Source of the DNA: Chromera velia
Lineage: Eukaryota > Sar > Chromeraceae
Direction of reading: 5' to 3'
Assembly (NCBI GenBank): GCA_018398765.1
Contig: JAHBMJ010005954.1
Location: 9,216-26,715, forward strand
DNA length: 17,500 nucleotides
Under the pieces are notes generated by a model that was not told the DNA's origin, did no database searches, and saw only the letters and a program-made list of their open reading frames with translations. Both the position numbers and the translations under genes were made by a program. Numbering within the stretch: the stretch's first letter is position 1; every line of letters begins with the position of its first letter. This document shows, piece after piece, positions 10,723 to 17,500 of this stretch.

Positions 10723-11020
10723 TTTCAAAAATTATATATTGAAGCATATATGAACTTATAGTATGCAGTCTCTGATCGAGACGTCTCCGGGTATTCTCCG
10801 GATGCACGTATGCAGCACGCATGCATATATATGGGATACACCCAACCAGTTGGGTAAGTGCCTCGGGGGGCCATTTAGGGGGTCAACCATAATTCGATTG
10901 CATGTTGGGCATGTCTTGCCTACAATGCATGCATAGGGGGCCACGGCAACGTGCGCAAAATATGCTTTTCGGGACCGCGCATGAATACATATGCAATTAA
11001 CTCCATGCGAGTTACTTGAG

Positions 11021-11041
11021 TTATGTTATGTTATGTTATGT
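11021..11041. repeat. (TTATG)n tract
   Basis: Four perfect TTATG units. They directly follow the first copy of a 20-bp motif (11001-11020) that recurs at 13103-13122. Read on the minus strand, this is an (ACATA)-type tail after GC-richer sequence. Confidence 0.8.
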
Positions 11042-11055
11042 AGGGTCGGGGTACT

Positions 11056-11085
11056 GTGGGCATCTCCTCTAGAGGAGTATCCCAC
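11056..11085. repeat. 30-bp imperfect inverted repeat
   Basis: Two 15-base arms with 12 of 15 positions paired. The inner 14 bp, CTCCTCTAGAGGAG, is a perfect palindrome. The three mismatches are together (CAT against TAT), and the outer five pairs are GTGGG/CCCAC. It could form a hairpin or be a protein-binding palindrome; no function is assigned. Confidence 0.7.
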
Positions 11086-11229
11086 CCCTATATCATACAT
11101 AGTTTGTTTCTTTATGTTACCCTGGTTCGCCCCCTAAAAGGGGATAGTCTTTGGGCAAAACTGCCTTCTGACTCAATAAATTACTCGATAACGTTTGAAC
11201 TAGACAGATTTTTGCTCAAACCGATGTAC

Positions 11230-11300
11230 CATTAATTAGCTCAACCGGTAGCATTATCCTGCGGCAGAAAAAACCCAACCGGCTGCTCAAATCTTGACGT
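11230..11300 (+). pseudogene. tRNA-like remnant, possible SINE head
   Basis: TAGCTCAACCGG at 11237-11248 matches the RNA polymerase III A-box consensus TRGYNNARNNGG at every fixed position. GCTCAAATC at 11285-11293 differs from the B-box core GWTCRANNC by one base. The spacing is close to that in tRNA genes. The D arm does not close (GCTC against GCAT), and no anticodon stem or acceptor stem pairs, so this is not a working tRNA. A decayed tRNA gene or the head of a tRNA-derived SINE is the likeliest reading, though chance is possible. Confidence 0.25.
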
Positions 11301-11486
11301 TGACTTGAGCCTCAGGGAGCCCCGTGCCAAGCGAGGAAAACCAGTGCATTTGCGACACTGATGAAAAACCTCCAAGACACATTACGCGACCCTCTTACCC
11401 ACCCCCCGGTTCCAAGCAGCACAGTATTTTTCATCGTCGAATCGTCGATAGGCATGGTGACGTTCTTCATTATTCAACAATTATCT
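11301..11486. other. short unique spacer before the repeat block
   Basis: Unique-looking sequence between the tRNA-like remnant and the tetranucleotide block. The open frame crossing it continues into the repeats and is not a gene. No other feature seen. Confidence 0.4.
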
Positions 11487-11510
11487 TCATTCATTCATTC
11501 ATCCATTCAT
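11487..11510. repeat. short (ATTC)n lead-in array
   Basis: Five to six ATTC/ATCC units immediately before the first 110-bp unit. The pattern of ATTC array, unit, CCAT array and ATTC array is repeated downstream. Confidence 0.85.
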
Positions 11511-11620
11511 TACCGCCCTACAAGCGGGCCAGTCAGAGTCACTGTAGTCCAGTAAGGGCGGTCCTGTGGGAGCGGTCTAGTCAAAGTGGTCCGGGGAGAG
11601 CAATCCAGTCAAGTCCGGTA
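11511..11620. repeat. interspersed 110-bp unit, copy 1
   Basis: First of three related copies. It begins TACCGCCCTACAAGCGGG and contains the shared core CCAGTCAGAGTCACTGT. Internally it is made of short variants of GGTCCAGTC, so it has a sub-repeat structure. It is bordered on both sides by tetranucleotide arrays, ATTC before and CCAT after. Confidence 0.9.
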
Positions 11621-12283
11621 CCATCCATCCATCCATCCATCCATCCATTCATTCACTCATTCATTCATTCATTCATTTATTTATTCGTCCATTCAATATC
11701 AGACATTCATTCATTTATTCGTCTATTCATCCATTCATTCATTCATTCATTCATTCATTCGTTTCACCCATCTACTCATTTATTCATTTACCCATCCCCA
11801 CTCATCTATTCATTCATTCATTTATTCATTCAAATTCATTCATTCTTCTATCCATTCATTCATTCCTTCATTCATTCACGCATTCAGTCACTCATTCATT
11901 CATCCATTCGTCCATTCATCCATCTATCCATTCATCCATTCATTCATTCATCCATTCGTCTATTCATTTCTTCATTCATTCACGCATTCAGTCACTCATT
12001 CATTCATCCATTCGTCCATTCATCCATTCATCTATCTATCCATTCATTCAGTCATTCATCTATTCCTTCATTCATCCATTTATTCATTCATTCATTCATC
12101 CATTCATCCATTCACCCTTTCATTCATTCATTCATTCATTCATCCATTCATCCATGCCTCCATCCATCCAATGGCATTCATTCATCCATTCATTCATTCA
12201 TTCATTCATTCATTCATTAAAATTCATTCATTCATTCCTTCACTCACTCATTCATTCATTCTTTTATTCATTCATTCATTCAT
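11621..12283. repeat. large imperfect (ATTC/CCAT)n array
   Basis: About 660 bp of tetranucleotide units. It starts as CCAT and moves to ATTC with ATCC, ATTT, GTCC and ACTC variants. There are also larger direct repeats inside, for example TTCATTCACGCATTCAGTCA occurring near 11870 and again near 11975, which implies segmental duplication within the array. Two overlapping frames stay open here and translate to endless His-Ser-Phe-Ile peptides. They are repeat artefacts. Confidence 0.95.
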
Positions 12284-12372
12284 TACCGCCCTACAAGCGG
12301 CCAGTCAGAGTCACTGTGGCCCATTGAGAGCGGTCAGGTGGTCTGGGGAGAGCGGTCCAGTCGAGTCCAGTG
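12284..12372. repeat. interspersed 110-bp unit, copy 2 (internally deleted)
   Basis: This copy starts with TACCGCCCTACAAGCGG and shares the CCAGTCAGAGTCACTGT core. It lacks about 20-25 bp in the middle, corresponding to the GCGGTCTAGTCAAAG part of the other copies. It ends GTCCAGTGCC and runs straight into CCAT units, as copy 3 does. Confidence 0.9.
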
Positions 12373-12522
12373 CCATCCATCCATCCAGCCATCCATCCAT
12401 TCACTCATTCACTCATTCATCCATTCACCCATTCACCCATTCACTCATTCATCCATTCAATTAATGACGTCGATTCATTCAGTCAGTCAATGATGTTCAT
12501 CCATTCATTCATTCATTCATCG
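12373..12522. repeat. (CCAT/ATTC)n array between units 2 and 3
   Basis: CCAT units change to ATTC with ACTC and ACCC variants. A short non-repeat interruption lies near 12461-12492, then ATTC resumes. Confidence 0.9.
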
Positions 12523-12570
12523 CATTTATCTTCGTCTTCTCTAACGAAACAAGAAGGTCGATTCAGTCAG

Positions 12571-12682
12571 GGCGGTCCCTACAAAGTGGGCCAGTCAGAG
12601 TCACTGTGGTCCAGTGAAAGCGGTCTTGTGCGAGCGGTCTAGTCAAAGAGGTCCGGGGAGAGCGGTCCAGTCGGGTCCAGTG
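12571..12682. repeat. interspersed 110-bp unit, copy 3
   Basis: The third copy is full length and closest to copy 1, except at its 5' end, where the ATTACCGCC junction is replaced by GGCGGTCCC. It retains CCAGTCAGAGTCACTGT and GAGCGGTCTAGTCAAAG. It ends in the CCAT tract, as the other copies do. Confidence 0.9.
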
Positions 12683-12760
12683 CCATCATCCATCCATCCA
12701 TCCATCCATTCCTTCCTTCCTTCCTTCCTCCATTCATTCATCCATTCATCCATTCATCCA
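12683..12760. repeat. (CCAT)n-(CCTT)n-(ATTC/ATCC)n array
   Basis: The last tetranucleotide array of the block, with CCAT, then CCTT, then mixed ATTC/ATCC units. It ends where GC-richer unique sequence begins. Confidence 0.9.
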
Positions 12761-12769
12761 ATGCAAACG

Positions 12770-13300
12770 GTCGGGAGTGGGACAGTCTCTTCTCACCTCT
12801 CCTCTCCCGACTTCGAAGGGGCTGTGATGGAATGGCCGGCGGGCTGTGTTCGTGGTGGATGCGGCGTTGAGGAGAGGCCGGATTGGCGAGTGAATGGAGG
12901 TATAGAGGCAAGCTGCATCTGTGGGCGGTGGCAGCATGTGACGGCTGCAGTTTGTGGAAGCTGGAGGTGGTCGGTGGTCCGGTGTGAAGAGAGGAGCTGC
13001 GTGGTGTTGTGGGTCTTGTGAGCAAGCCTCGAGTGCGGAGTGAGTACTGGAGGGGCACGTCTCATGAAGAGCGAAGTATATAATATTATAATGCGATCGC
13101 GGCTCCGTGCGAGTTGCTTGAGGGGCACATTTTGGAATTTGGGCGACACCGACTGTGACGGAGACCGAACCGAATCCCCCCCCCAAAAATGAAAAAATGC
13201 GTTATGCGGATGCGTGCGATCTCAGGGCCTCTCGGCTGATCTCAGCAGAGCTGAGCTGCCCCCCGAGGCGATGCATTCAACATAAGCATGCACTCGATCA
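12770..13300. other. GC-rich intergenic stretch
   Basis: Unique, G-rich sequence on the + strand with several open frames on both strands (the longest on the minus strand is about 146 codons), none with a recognisable domain. GAGGGGCAC occurs twice (near 13056 and 13122). A small hairpin lies at 13241-13255 (CTCAGC, AGA, GCTGAG), and a 20-bp motif at 13103-13122 repeats one at 11001-11020. A C9 run lies near 13178. It is probably the distal upstream region of the kinase gene. Confidence 0.4.
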
Positions 13301-13301
13301 C

Positions 13302-13351
13302 TTCGCGCGCGCATTTGCGCGCAAATGCGCGCGCGAAAATGCGCGCGCGAA
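13302..13351. repeat. perfect 36-bp CG palindrome plus extra arm
   Basis: Positions 13302-13337 are a perfect palindrome: a 15-base arm TTCGCGCGCGCATTT, the self-complementary centre GCGCGC, and the arm AAATGCGCGCGCGAA. The second arm is repeated directly at 13337-13351, so the 15-mer is present three times. The arms alternate purine and pyrimidine, so cruciform and Z-DNA forms are possible. It lies about 115 bp upstream of the TATA box at 13450. Confidence 0.9.
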
Positions 13352-13449
13352 TATTCACTAGCTAGCTTGTTTAATTCTGCATGTAAAAGTACTAATTTTA
13401 GACACACTGATCGTCACGTTCTAAAGTTATTAATATACACACTGTAACA

Positions 13450-13457
13450 TATATATA
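13450..13457 (+). promoter_or_regulatory. TATA box of the kinase gene
   Basis: TATATATA is followed by G, 95 bases before the ATG at 13552. With usual spacing, transcription would begin near 13480 and leave a leader of about 70 bases. It is supported only by sequence and position. Confidence 0.45.
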
Positions 13458-13551
13458 GTTGCGAGTGCAAGCAGAAGACAGCCCAATCGAAGTACAGAAA
13501 ACACGTAGTAGAACAGAAATTTGTGTTTGTACCCGCCTTTGATCCAACAAG

Positions 13552-15183
13552 ATGCTGACGAAGTTTGCCTTCACGGTTCCCCTCCTCCCTGCCGTCTTCG
13601 CCTCCCCCGAGGGGGCACTGAGAGGCCGGAGCCTGCAGAAGGACAACCTCCCCTTTGAGACTCTCCCTCCAGGTATGGCACGAGCTTTTGTCGACTTCTC
13701 AAGAGCAGCCTTTGCATTTTTGCACAGGTGATGTTGCTTTGGGTGTGCTGCAGGAGCTGACTGCCTGAGAGGCATCGAGCTGGCTGACCCTTCCGGGAAA
13801 GGTCAGACAAATGATTCACGTCTTGCATGATTCTCTTTGCACATTAAGATTTTCCCTTTGTGAAACTCCCGTCAATCTGTTGGCACACACTGTGTTGCAA
13901 CTTCGCTTGCGAAGATTCGTACCACGTTTCCGCAGCGCACAACAGGTAGAACTTCTTCCATGCAATTGCCTATACATGCATGCAAGCCCTCTCAGTGCAT
14001 GAATGCTCGTGAGTGTTTGCTTTCCATGCATCTGCTGGAATCGGGAGCTTCAACACGTCAGAATCGGATTTGCATGCGTATGTGCACGTAAAAAAATAGC
14101 TGGTAGAGTCGTGCCGGGACTCACAAGGCATGCAGAAATACAAGATCATATACCGTAGAACAGGTTCACATCTTACCTCCATGGATAGGTACCTATACAT
14201 ACCACTCGGCGATATGTACCCAGTACTGTGGTTTTACGCCTATATGGATGCATCACGTATTCACTGCGCCGGCCTGCATGTCTGCAGGCAATTTCGGCAT
14301 GGTAGCTGTGGTGAAATCTTTCCCTGCGGAGACCTTCCCCCTCCTCGACACGACCAGTCGTTTCTCTCAGGGCACAGAGTACGTTCTCAAAAAGGTCTCC
14401 ACAGGCGACAACGTCCTCTCCGAATTCCACGACGAAGTCAGCAAGCCAGAAGGAAGGCACAAAGACAGGCAGGCACACAGGAAGGCAGGCAGCACAACGA
14501 ACTATATATGCATGTACAATCGTGCTGCGTACCTGACAGAGAATGGTGACGGCGTCTAAATTTTGTCTGCATGCTCGCCAGCAGCAAGACTGCTAAGTGT
14601 TCAGACTCGAAAGTAAGAGAAGCCAGGCTTTCACTCTCCGTTCAGGAAGAAACGTGCGCACAGACTCCACAAGCAAGAGCGCAGAAGGAAGGAGCGTGTG
14701 GAGATTCGGAGTTGAAAAGGGTCTAAAACTGATGGACGGATTAATTCCAATGCCTTCACATCTTGAGGGAAATCAAACACACAGCGCGCGTCGCATAATC
14801 AAAAGACTCAAAGTACCTCGAGTTCAGTACACTGCAAAATAATCTAGAATGCTTCATTCTGTAAGCACAAGAAAAACTGTTCGATCGGCCTTCTCAATTT
14901 GTCCGATCTGACAGTGCCAAAATCAATCTGTTCCTCATCTATCTATCTGCGCAACCATGCATGGTGCCAACATGGTGTCTGACTGTCGATCTGCCTACCT
15001 GCCTGCAGGTCCGACTTCAGAGAATGGCCGCCTCTGTTGGAGTGGCGCCTCAACTCTGGTAGGTGTGATCGCAGAGGGAACACGAAACTTCGTGTTGATG
15101 GGGAAATTGTGTATTACACTTTCATTCGTACGAACACACACGTGCATGCACGATGCATGCAAACACATACAGATACGTACGTA

Positions 15184-15230
<47 letters not shown>

Positions 15231-15273
15231 ACACACAGGGGCACACACCCACACACACACACACACTCACACG

Positions 15274-15308
<35 letters not shown>

Positions 15309-15321
15309 TGTGACACACTCA

Positions 15322-15360
<39 letters not shown>

Positions 15361-15780
15361 ATCGATCCGTTGTTGCAAGGTGCCGACATACGCGCATGCA
15401 GGTACGCCTGGAAGTGCCCCCACGGCGGTTCGAACTTCATGTTGATGGACAGGGCCCTGGTCTCTCTTGACAAGGTCGAGAGCGCATTCGAAAAGCCGGG
15501 ATTCACACAGGAGACGGACGTCAACAACGCCATCGTCGGTACGTCAGTCAGGCAGTTAAGCAGTCAGTCAGTCAGACAGACAGTCAGTCAGCCAAACAGG
15601 CAATCAGACAGACAGTCAGTCAGACAGTCAGACAGTCAGACAGTCAGGCAGTCAGGAAGTCAGTCAGTCAGTCAGTCACTCAGTCAGTCAGGCAGTCAGT
15701 CAGTTAGTGAGTCAGTCAGTGAGTCGAGCAGTCGGTCAGACGGTCAGTTAGTCAGTCAGTCAGTCAGTCAGTCCGTCCGT

Positions 15781-15825
<45 letters not shown>

Positions 15826-15860
15826 AGTCAGTCAGTCCGTTAGTCCGTCCGTCCGTCCGT

Positions 15861-15892
<32 letters not shown>

Positions 15893-17077
15893 CAGTCAGT
15901 CTGAATCGTAGTACAGCTCTCGCTGCCGAGTTCGGTTCCTCCTTTAAGGAAAATCTTCCCAGGCTCTTCCCTTCTTGTTTTTGCACCAATCGATGAACAT
16001 CTCTCGCCTGTCCGTTCCCTCATGTCCCTCCCTCCCTTCCTTTACATCGGCCTCGTCGGACTCCTATGATGATGAAAACTCCCTTTCGAACGGATACCCT
16101 CAATGATGCAGGGCACCTGGCCACGATGCTGCAGAAGAACATCCAGCACAAGGACGAAGCCCTTCGAAACATCGTGATCGACAAGGATATGCAAGTCAAG
16201 TGAGCGAGACGATAGCTCTCTCTGCCGATGGACAGCTGGACAAGATTCTGCAAACATCTGCACTGAGCGAGAAATGAAAGGAATAAAGCAAGGAGCCGCG
16301 TGAGAAAGAATGCAGGAAGGAGCTGACTTTGTTACTGAATGCTTGACCTGTATGGCAATGCAGCACAGCGCAGGGACGAAGGCCCTTTCTTTCTGCCTCT
16401 GTGTGAGAGAGAGAGAGAGAGTCTGGTTAGCTTGCGGTATTTGGCATCCTGATATCCCCCCCTTTCTCTGAGGATCTCCAACCGTTCAGTACAACTTCGG
16501 CCACAAAAAGAGAGAGAAAGAACGCGATTCTAGGGAACGTAGATCACCTCTCGTCAGATGGAACTCATTCGGATGTTTCGGAGACAACCTTTGAGAGAGA
16601 ATGAAGAACACGAGCATCGATCGACACCAATTGAGCAAATACTTTGATTGACTTACGTACGGATTGATCTTCTTTTCCCCTTTTCTCCTTTCATGCAGGT
16701 TCATCGACTTTGGACTGGCAAAGATTGTTTACTTTCAGGACAGAGATAAGGTGATTGAGCTCGACAGAGCGTTGAAGCATGTGACAGGGCTGGACGGCAT
16801 CGCCGAGCAGAGACACAGGATGCCCGCCATTGAGAGAGTCATCCATAGAATCAAGGGGGGGGAGAAACAATTCCGCACCTACCTGAATGAGTTTGGGAGG
16901 AACTCGGTGAGGCACAAGTCTCTTGAGCCTCTTTTGTTCGGACAGACAGAGGAAGGGAAGAGCAAGGCCGCTGTGCCCGAGTGGGTCTGGGGTCTGGATC
17001 TTGCATTCGCCTATGGGGACATGGCAAGAGCCGAACAACAGCAGCAGGAGGAAGAGCTGCCTGAGATCGTTGCCTAA
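13552..17077 (+). CDS. secretory atypical protein kinase, seven exons, 323 residues
   Basis: Proposed exons: 13552-13672, 13754-13801, 14288-14436, 15009-15058, 15402-15538, 16112-16199, 16699-17077. They total 972 bases, phases agree at every junction, and the frame ends in TAA. Residues 1-17 ([17 protein letters not shown]) form a signal peptide, so the protein should enter the secretory pathway. The glycine loop GKGNFGMV (55-62) is a perfect GxGxFGxV, split by intron 2. The ATP-binding lysine is K91 in YVLKK, after an insert of about 20 residues. The helix-C glutamate is probably E106, at the end of exon 3. The hinge is near NFMLMDRA (134-141). The catalytic loop is HKDEALRN (181-188), with D183 and N188 kept and alanine where Ser/Thr kinases have lysine. 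FIDFGLAK follows at 199-206. After DFG there are only about 120 residues, with no APE motif and a short segment [10 protein letters not shown] (214-223) resembling Bud32. The C-terminus is Gln/Glu-rich. It should be an active kinase because Lys, Asp, Asn and DFG are intact. Its substrate is unknown. Confidence 0.85.
15184..15356. repeat. (CA)n microsatellite in kinase intron 4
   Basis: About 170 bp of CA dinucleotides with GGGG, CTCTCT and CTCA interruptions. It fills half of the 343-bp intron and ends about 45 bases before the acceptor at 15401. The long Thr-His frame across it is an artefact. Confidence 0.95.
15541..15901. repeat. (GTCA)n/(GTCC)n array in kinase intron 5
   Basis: About 360 bp of GTCA units with AGAC, GGCA and GAGT variants and three patches of GTCC units. 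It begins two bases into the intron, immediately after the donor GTACGT. The Ser-Gln-Val frame through it is an artefact of the repeat. Confidence 0.95.
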
Positions 17078-17500
17078 GAGATGGAGGACAATCGGTACAG
17101 CCTGCTTCAGGGGTTCACGGTCTTTTGTTTATTTTGCCCCATGGAAGCTGAATTCCTCTTTGGGAATGATTCAGGCTGAGGTGGTGGGTGGGTGCTTAGA
17201 CAATGAAGAAAGGACGCCTGAATTCAATGAAACTCCATGTGTGTATGCAAGCTGCCAGCCCACTGCTGGCATCATGATGTTGACCGGAATGGGAATGGAA
17301 TGGAATGAAGAATTGAAGACCGCTGTCCTACAGGGAGCTTGGGGACAATGTGGTCGATGCACTACTAGCTGCCAGTCCACTCTTTTGGTTGCTGGTTTTG
17401 TCAGATCGACAGTTCACTGAGTTTAATCGATCTTCAAATCGGAGAGATTACTTTCTCAATCAAAAACAACGAGATAGAAGGGAGAGAGAAACAGAGGGAA
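17078..17500 (+). other. 3' untranslated or intergenic sequence of the kinase gene
   Basis: No further gene seen. A hairpin GCCAGC-CCACT-GCTGGC lies at 17254-17270. The 15-mer AGCTGCCAGCCCACT at 17250-17264 recurs with one change at 17367-17381. No AATAAA signal was seen, so the end of the transcript is unknown. Confidence 0.4.

Larger units (their letters stand above)
10740..11230. other. intergenic stretch with clustered inverted repeats
   Basis: No gene seen. Three small inverted repeats occur. One is at 10840-10855 (ACCCAAC, two bases, GTTGGGT). One is at 11056-11085, with a perfect 14-bp core CTCCTCTAGAGGAG and outer GTGGG/CCCAC arms. The third is a CCCC-TAAAA-GGGG hairpin near 11131. 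A (TTATG)n run lies at 11021-11041. The density of foldable elements suggests the remains of a small non-autonomous mobile element, but no terminal inverted repeats or target duplication were identified with confidence. Confidence 0.4.
13673..16698 (+). other. six introns of the kinase gene
   Basis: Introns are 13673-13753 (81 bp), 13802-14287 (486), 14437-15008 (572), 15059-15401 (343), 15539-16111 (573) and 16200-16698 (499). Donors are GTATGG, GTCAGA, GTCAGC, GTAGGT, GTACGT and GTGAGC. All six acceptors end TGCAG and the next exon base is always G. Introns 4 and 5 hold large microsatellites, and intron 6 a short GA run near 16404-16421. Intron 2 has a 12-bp palindrome at 14185-14196, and intron 3 one at 14954-14965 (ACCATGCATGGT). 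The alternative AG at 13728 in intron 1 would bring in a stop codon, which supports the acceptor chosen. Confidence 0.8.

Noticed and set aside
10756-10944. A 62-codon minus-strand frame with a CxxC pair
   Set aside because: It is short, overlaps a hairpin region, and a single CxxC is not evidence of a zinc-binding domain.
11324-12464. Two long overlapping + strand open frames rich in His, Ser, Phe and Ile
   Set aside because: They are the translation of ATTC/CCAT arrays, which contain no stop in these frames. The peptides only mirror the repeat, and both frames are open at once.
11511-12682. Spaced direct repeats considered as a CRISPR array
   Set aside because: The repeats are about 110 bp, diverged, and separated by tetranucleotide arrays of 200-660 bp. 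There are no cas genes and the setting is eukaryotic.
12614-13186. Overlapping open frames on both strands of the GC-rich stretch
   Set aside because: No domain, signal or start context was found. Long open frames on opposite strands are expected in GC-rich DNA, and part of each lies in repeat unit 3 or its array.
15037-15843. A 268-codon + strand frame with Thr-His and Ser-Gln-Val repeats
   Set aside because: It crosses the (CA)n and (GTCA)n microsatellites and runs through exons 4 and 5 of the kinase out of register with its introns. It is an artefact.

Overview
The window looks like nuclear DNA of a microbial eukaryote. It is gene-poor and full of microsatellites. One gene is split into seven exons by GT-AG introns, some intergenic stretches run to several kilobases, and no bacterial-style gene packing is seen. 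Three things hint at an alveolate, most simply a chromerid-like alga: the TGCATGC-type motifs, the intron-rich gene for a secretory atypical kinase, and the long simple-sequence arrays. This assignment is an inference. No rRNA, functional tRNA or recognisable marker gene is present to confirm it.

Layout. Positions 1 to about 8900 are low-complexity DNA whose + strand is mostly pyrimidine (CTTT, CT, CCTT and similar runs, with shorter purine blocks). I see no defensible gene there. Near 8930 the composition shifts to an AT-richer island that runs to about 11300. It carries a (TTGA)n run, one minus-strand gene for a small cysteine-rich secreted protein (9952-10722, with a TATA box at 10619-10626), a cluster of hairpins, a (TTATG)n run and a tRNA-like promoter remnant. 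Positions 11487-12760 form a compound repeat: three diverged copies of a unit of about 110 bp embedded in imperfect ATTC/CCAT tetranucleotide arrays. Positions 12770-13450 are GC-rich intergenic DNA ending in a perfect 36-bp palindrome of alternating CG, about 115 bp upstream of a TATA box.

The best-supported gene is on the + strand at 13552-17077. Seven exons join in frame to exactly 324 codons, giving 323 residues with a signal peptide, a GxGxFGxV glycine loop, an invariant lysine, an HxD...N catalytic loop and a DFG motif. The C-lobe is short and lacks an APE-type activation segment, which recalls Bud32/RIO-type atypical kinases. All six introns end in TGCAG and are followed by G. Two of them carry large arrays, (CA)n and (GTCA)n. 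The last 420 bases are probably 3' untranslated or intergenic DNA.

Both genes encode proteins with secretory signals and lie about 2.8 kb apart, divergently transcribed. Nothing in the sequence shows that they act together.
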